From a candidate division NC10 bacterium SPGG6 (GTDB lineage Bacteria > Methylomirabilota > Methylomirabilia > Methylomirabilales > CSP1-5), in assembly GCA_001643535.1 (NCBI GenBank), contig LXTG01000025.1, positions 1 to 6,809 on the forward strand: a DNA stretch of 6,809 nucleotides. Direction: 5' to 3'. A model generated the notes under the pieces. That model saw only the letters and a list, made by a program, of their open reading frames with translations. It searched no databases and was not told where the DNA came from. Position numbers and translations under genes: made by a program. Shown piece by piece: positions 6,281 through 6,809 of this stretch; within the stretch, counting starts at the first letter, position 1, and every line of letters begins with the position of its first letter.

Positions 6281-6809
6281 CTATACCCGCGACCACGCCT
6301 CCACCAGCGTGCGTTTGGACCCTGCGATGACCATCTCGGAAGATTCCCCGGGTAAGGGTTTCACCTCAAAGGCCACGATGGGTCGTTTCCCCTCCCCGAG
6401 ATAGCCGATGTGGAAGAGTTCCCGCAGGAACTCGACGACCTCGGGAACATCATTTTCTCCCCCCTCGATGCCAAACCGGGGATGCTGATCGCCGTACGCA
6501 GGGTGTCCCTCTTTCTTGACACAATTGCCGATGTGGATGTGTGCCAATTGGTCTTTGGCGACCTGGAGCGCCTCCTTCGATGTCTCGCCCTGGAGCGGAA
6601 GGTGGCTCAGATCGAGCATCAGCCCAAAACTAGGATCGACTTTCCGAACCTCGGCAGAGACCTTCACCGCATCCGTGTGGGGCCCGATGAGGCAGCGCTT
6701 GTCTAGCTTCTGATCGAAGGTCTCCAGGACGATCCGGATGTCTCCCTTGGACCTCGCATAGGAACAGATCTCGGTGAGCGACTGGACGAGCAGCTGCAGG
6801 GCCTCCTTC
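6281..6809 (-). CDS. Sugar phosphate isomerase/epimerase-like TIM barrel protein, 5' end missing
   Basis: C-terminal 175 residues of a xylose isomerase-like (AP endonuclease 2 type) TIM barrel enzyme; the frame is open to the right edge, so the start lies outside. A GTG at 6667 is internal, because family-like sequence (DIRIVLETFDQ) continues upstream of it. Counting from the first visible codon, the likely divalent-metal ligands are E29 (VLETFD), D66 (LMLDLSH), H92 (AHIHIGNC) and E148 (VAFEVKP), each at the end of a barrel strand as expected for this fold. The segment AYGDQHPRFGIEGGENDV (104-121) and the C-terminus KRTLVEAW are typical of a subgroup annotated only as sugar phosphate isomerase/epimerase. 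Hydroxypyruvate isomerase is in the same superfamily and would suit the glycolate setting, but the substrate is not shown by sequence. The stop at 6281 is 350 bases before glcD on the same strand; a separate promoter for glcD suggests different transcripts. Confidence 0.88.
   Translation of the reverse strand, partial: KEALQLLVQSLTEICSYARSKGDIRIVLETFDQKLDKRCLIGPHTDAVKVSAEVRKVDPSFGLMLDLSHLPLQGETSKEALQVAKDQLAHIHIGNCVKKEGHPAYGDQHPRFGIEGGENDVPEVVEFLRELFHIGYLGEGKRPIVAFEVKPLPGESSEMVIAGSKRTLVEAWSRV

Noticed and set aside
6238..6330. 30-codon + strand frame after AAAAAGGGGGAG
   Set aside because: The purine tract is too close to the ATG, the frame runs antisense into the end of the isomerase-like gene, and the product is low-complexity and unrecognised.

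Overview
The window is GC-rich bacterial chromosomal DNA with short intergenic gaps, strong Shine-Dalgarno sites and overlapping or abutting genes. The proteins look like those of soil or sediment Gram-negative lineages (a Proteobacteria, NC10 or Rokubacteria type of background), but no gene here fixes the taxon. I see no rRNA, tRNA, CRISPR array or intact insertion sequence.

Layout from left to right. (1) 2-1240, + strand: an MFS transporter whose first residues lie off the left edge. (2) 1262-1429, + strand: the N-terminal stub of a D-2-hydroxyacid dehydrogenase of the glyoxylate/hydroxypyruvate reductase type. It loses family similarity after about 47 residues and soon stops. (3) 1410-1688, - strand: an unrecognised small protein, convergent with and overlapping the stub. 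(4) 1795-5930, - strand: a complete three-gene glycolate oxidase operon, transcribed glcD, glcE, glcF. The genes are almost fused, and the small protein of (3) may be a fourth member. (5) 5931-6280: a gene-free stretch with a near-consensus sigma70 promoter aimed at glcD, several inverted repeats and two possible mini-ORFs. (6) 6281-6809, - strand: the C-terminal 175 residues of a sugar phosphate isomerase/epimerase-like TIM barrel protein that continues off the right edge.

The centre of the region is 2-hydroxyacid metabolism. GlcDEF oxidises glycolate (possibly also D-lactate or related acids) to glyoxylate and passes the electrons through FAD and Fe-S clusters to the respiratory chain. The broken dehydrogenase belongs to a family that runs the opposite, NAD(P)H-dependent reduction of glyoxylate or hydroxypyruvate. 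The right-hand protein belongs to a superfamily that includes hydroxypyruvate isomerase. The MFS protein could carry an organic acid. This theme is an inference from gene identities and proximity.

I do not find a previously undescribed system. The best leads are the breakpoint near 1400 that truncates the dehydrogenase, the unknown small protein behind glcF, and the structured 350-base gap in front of glcD.
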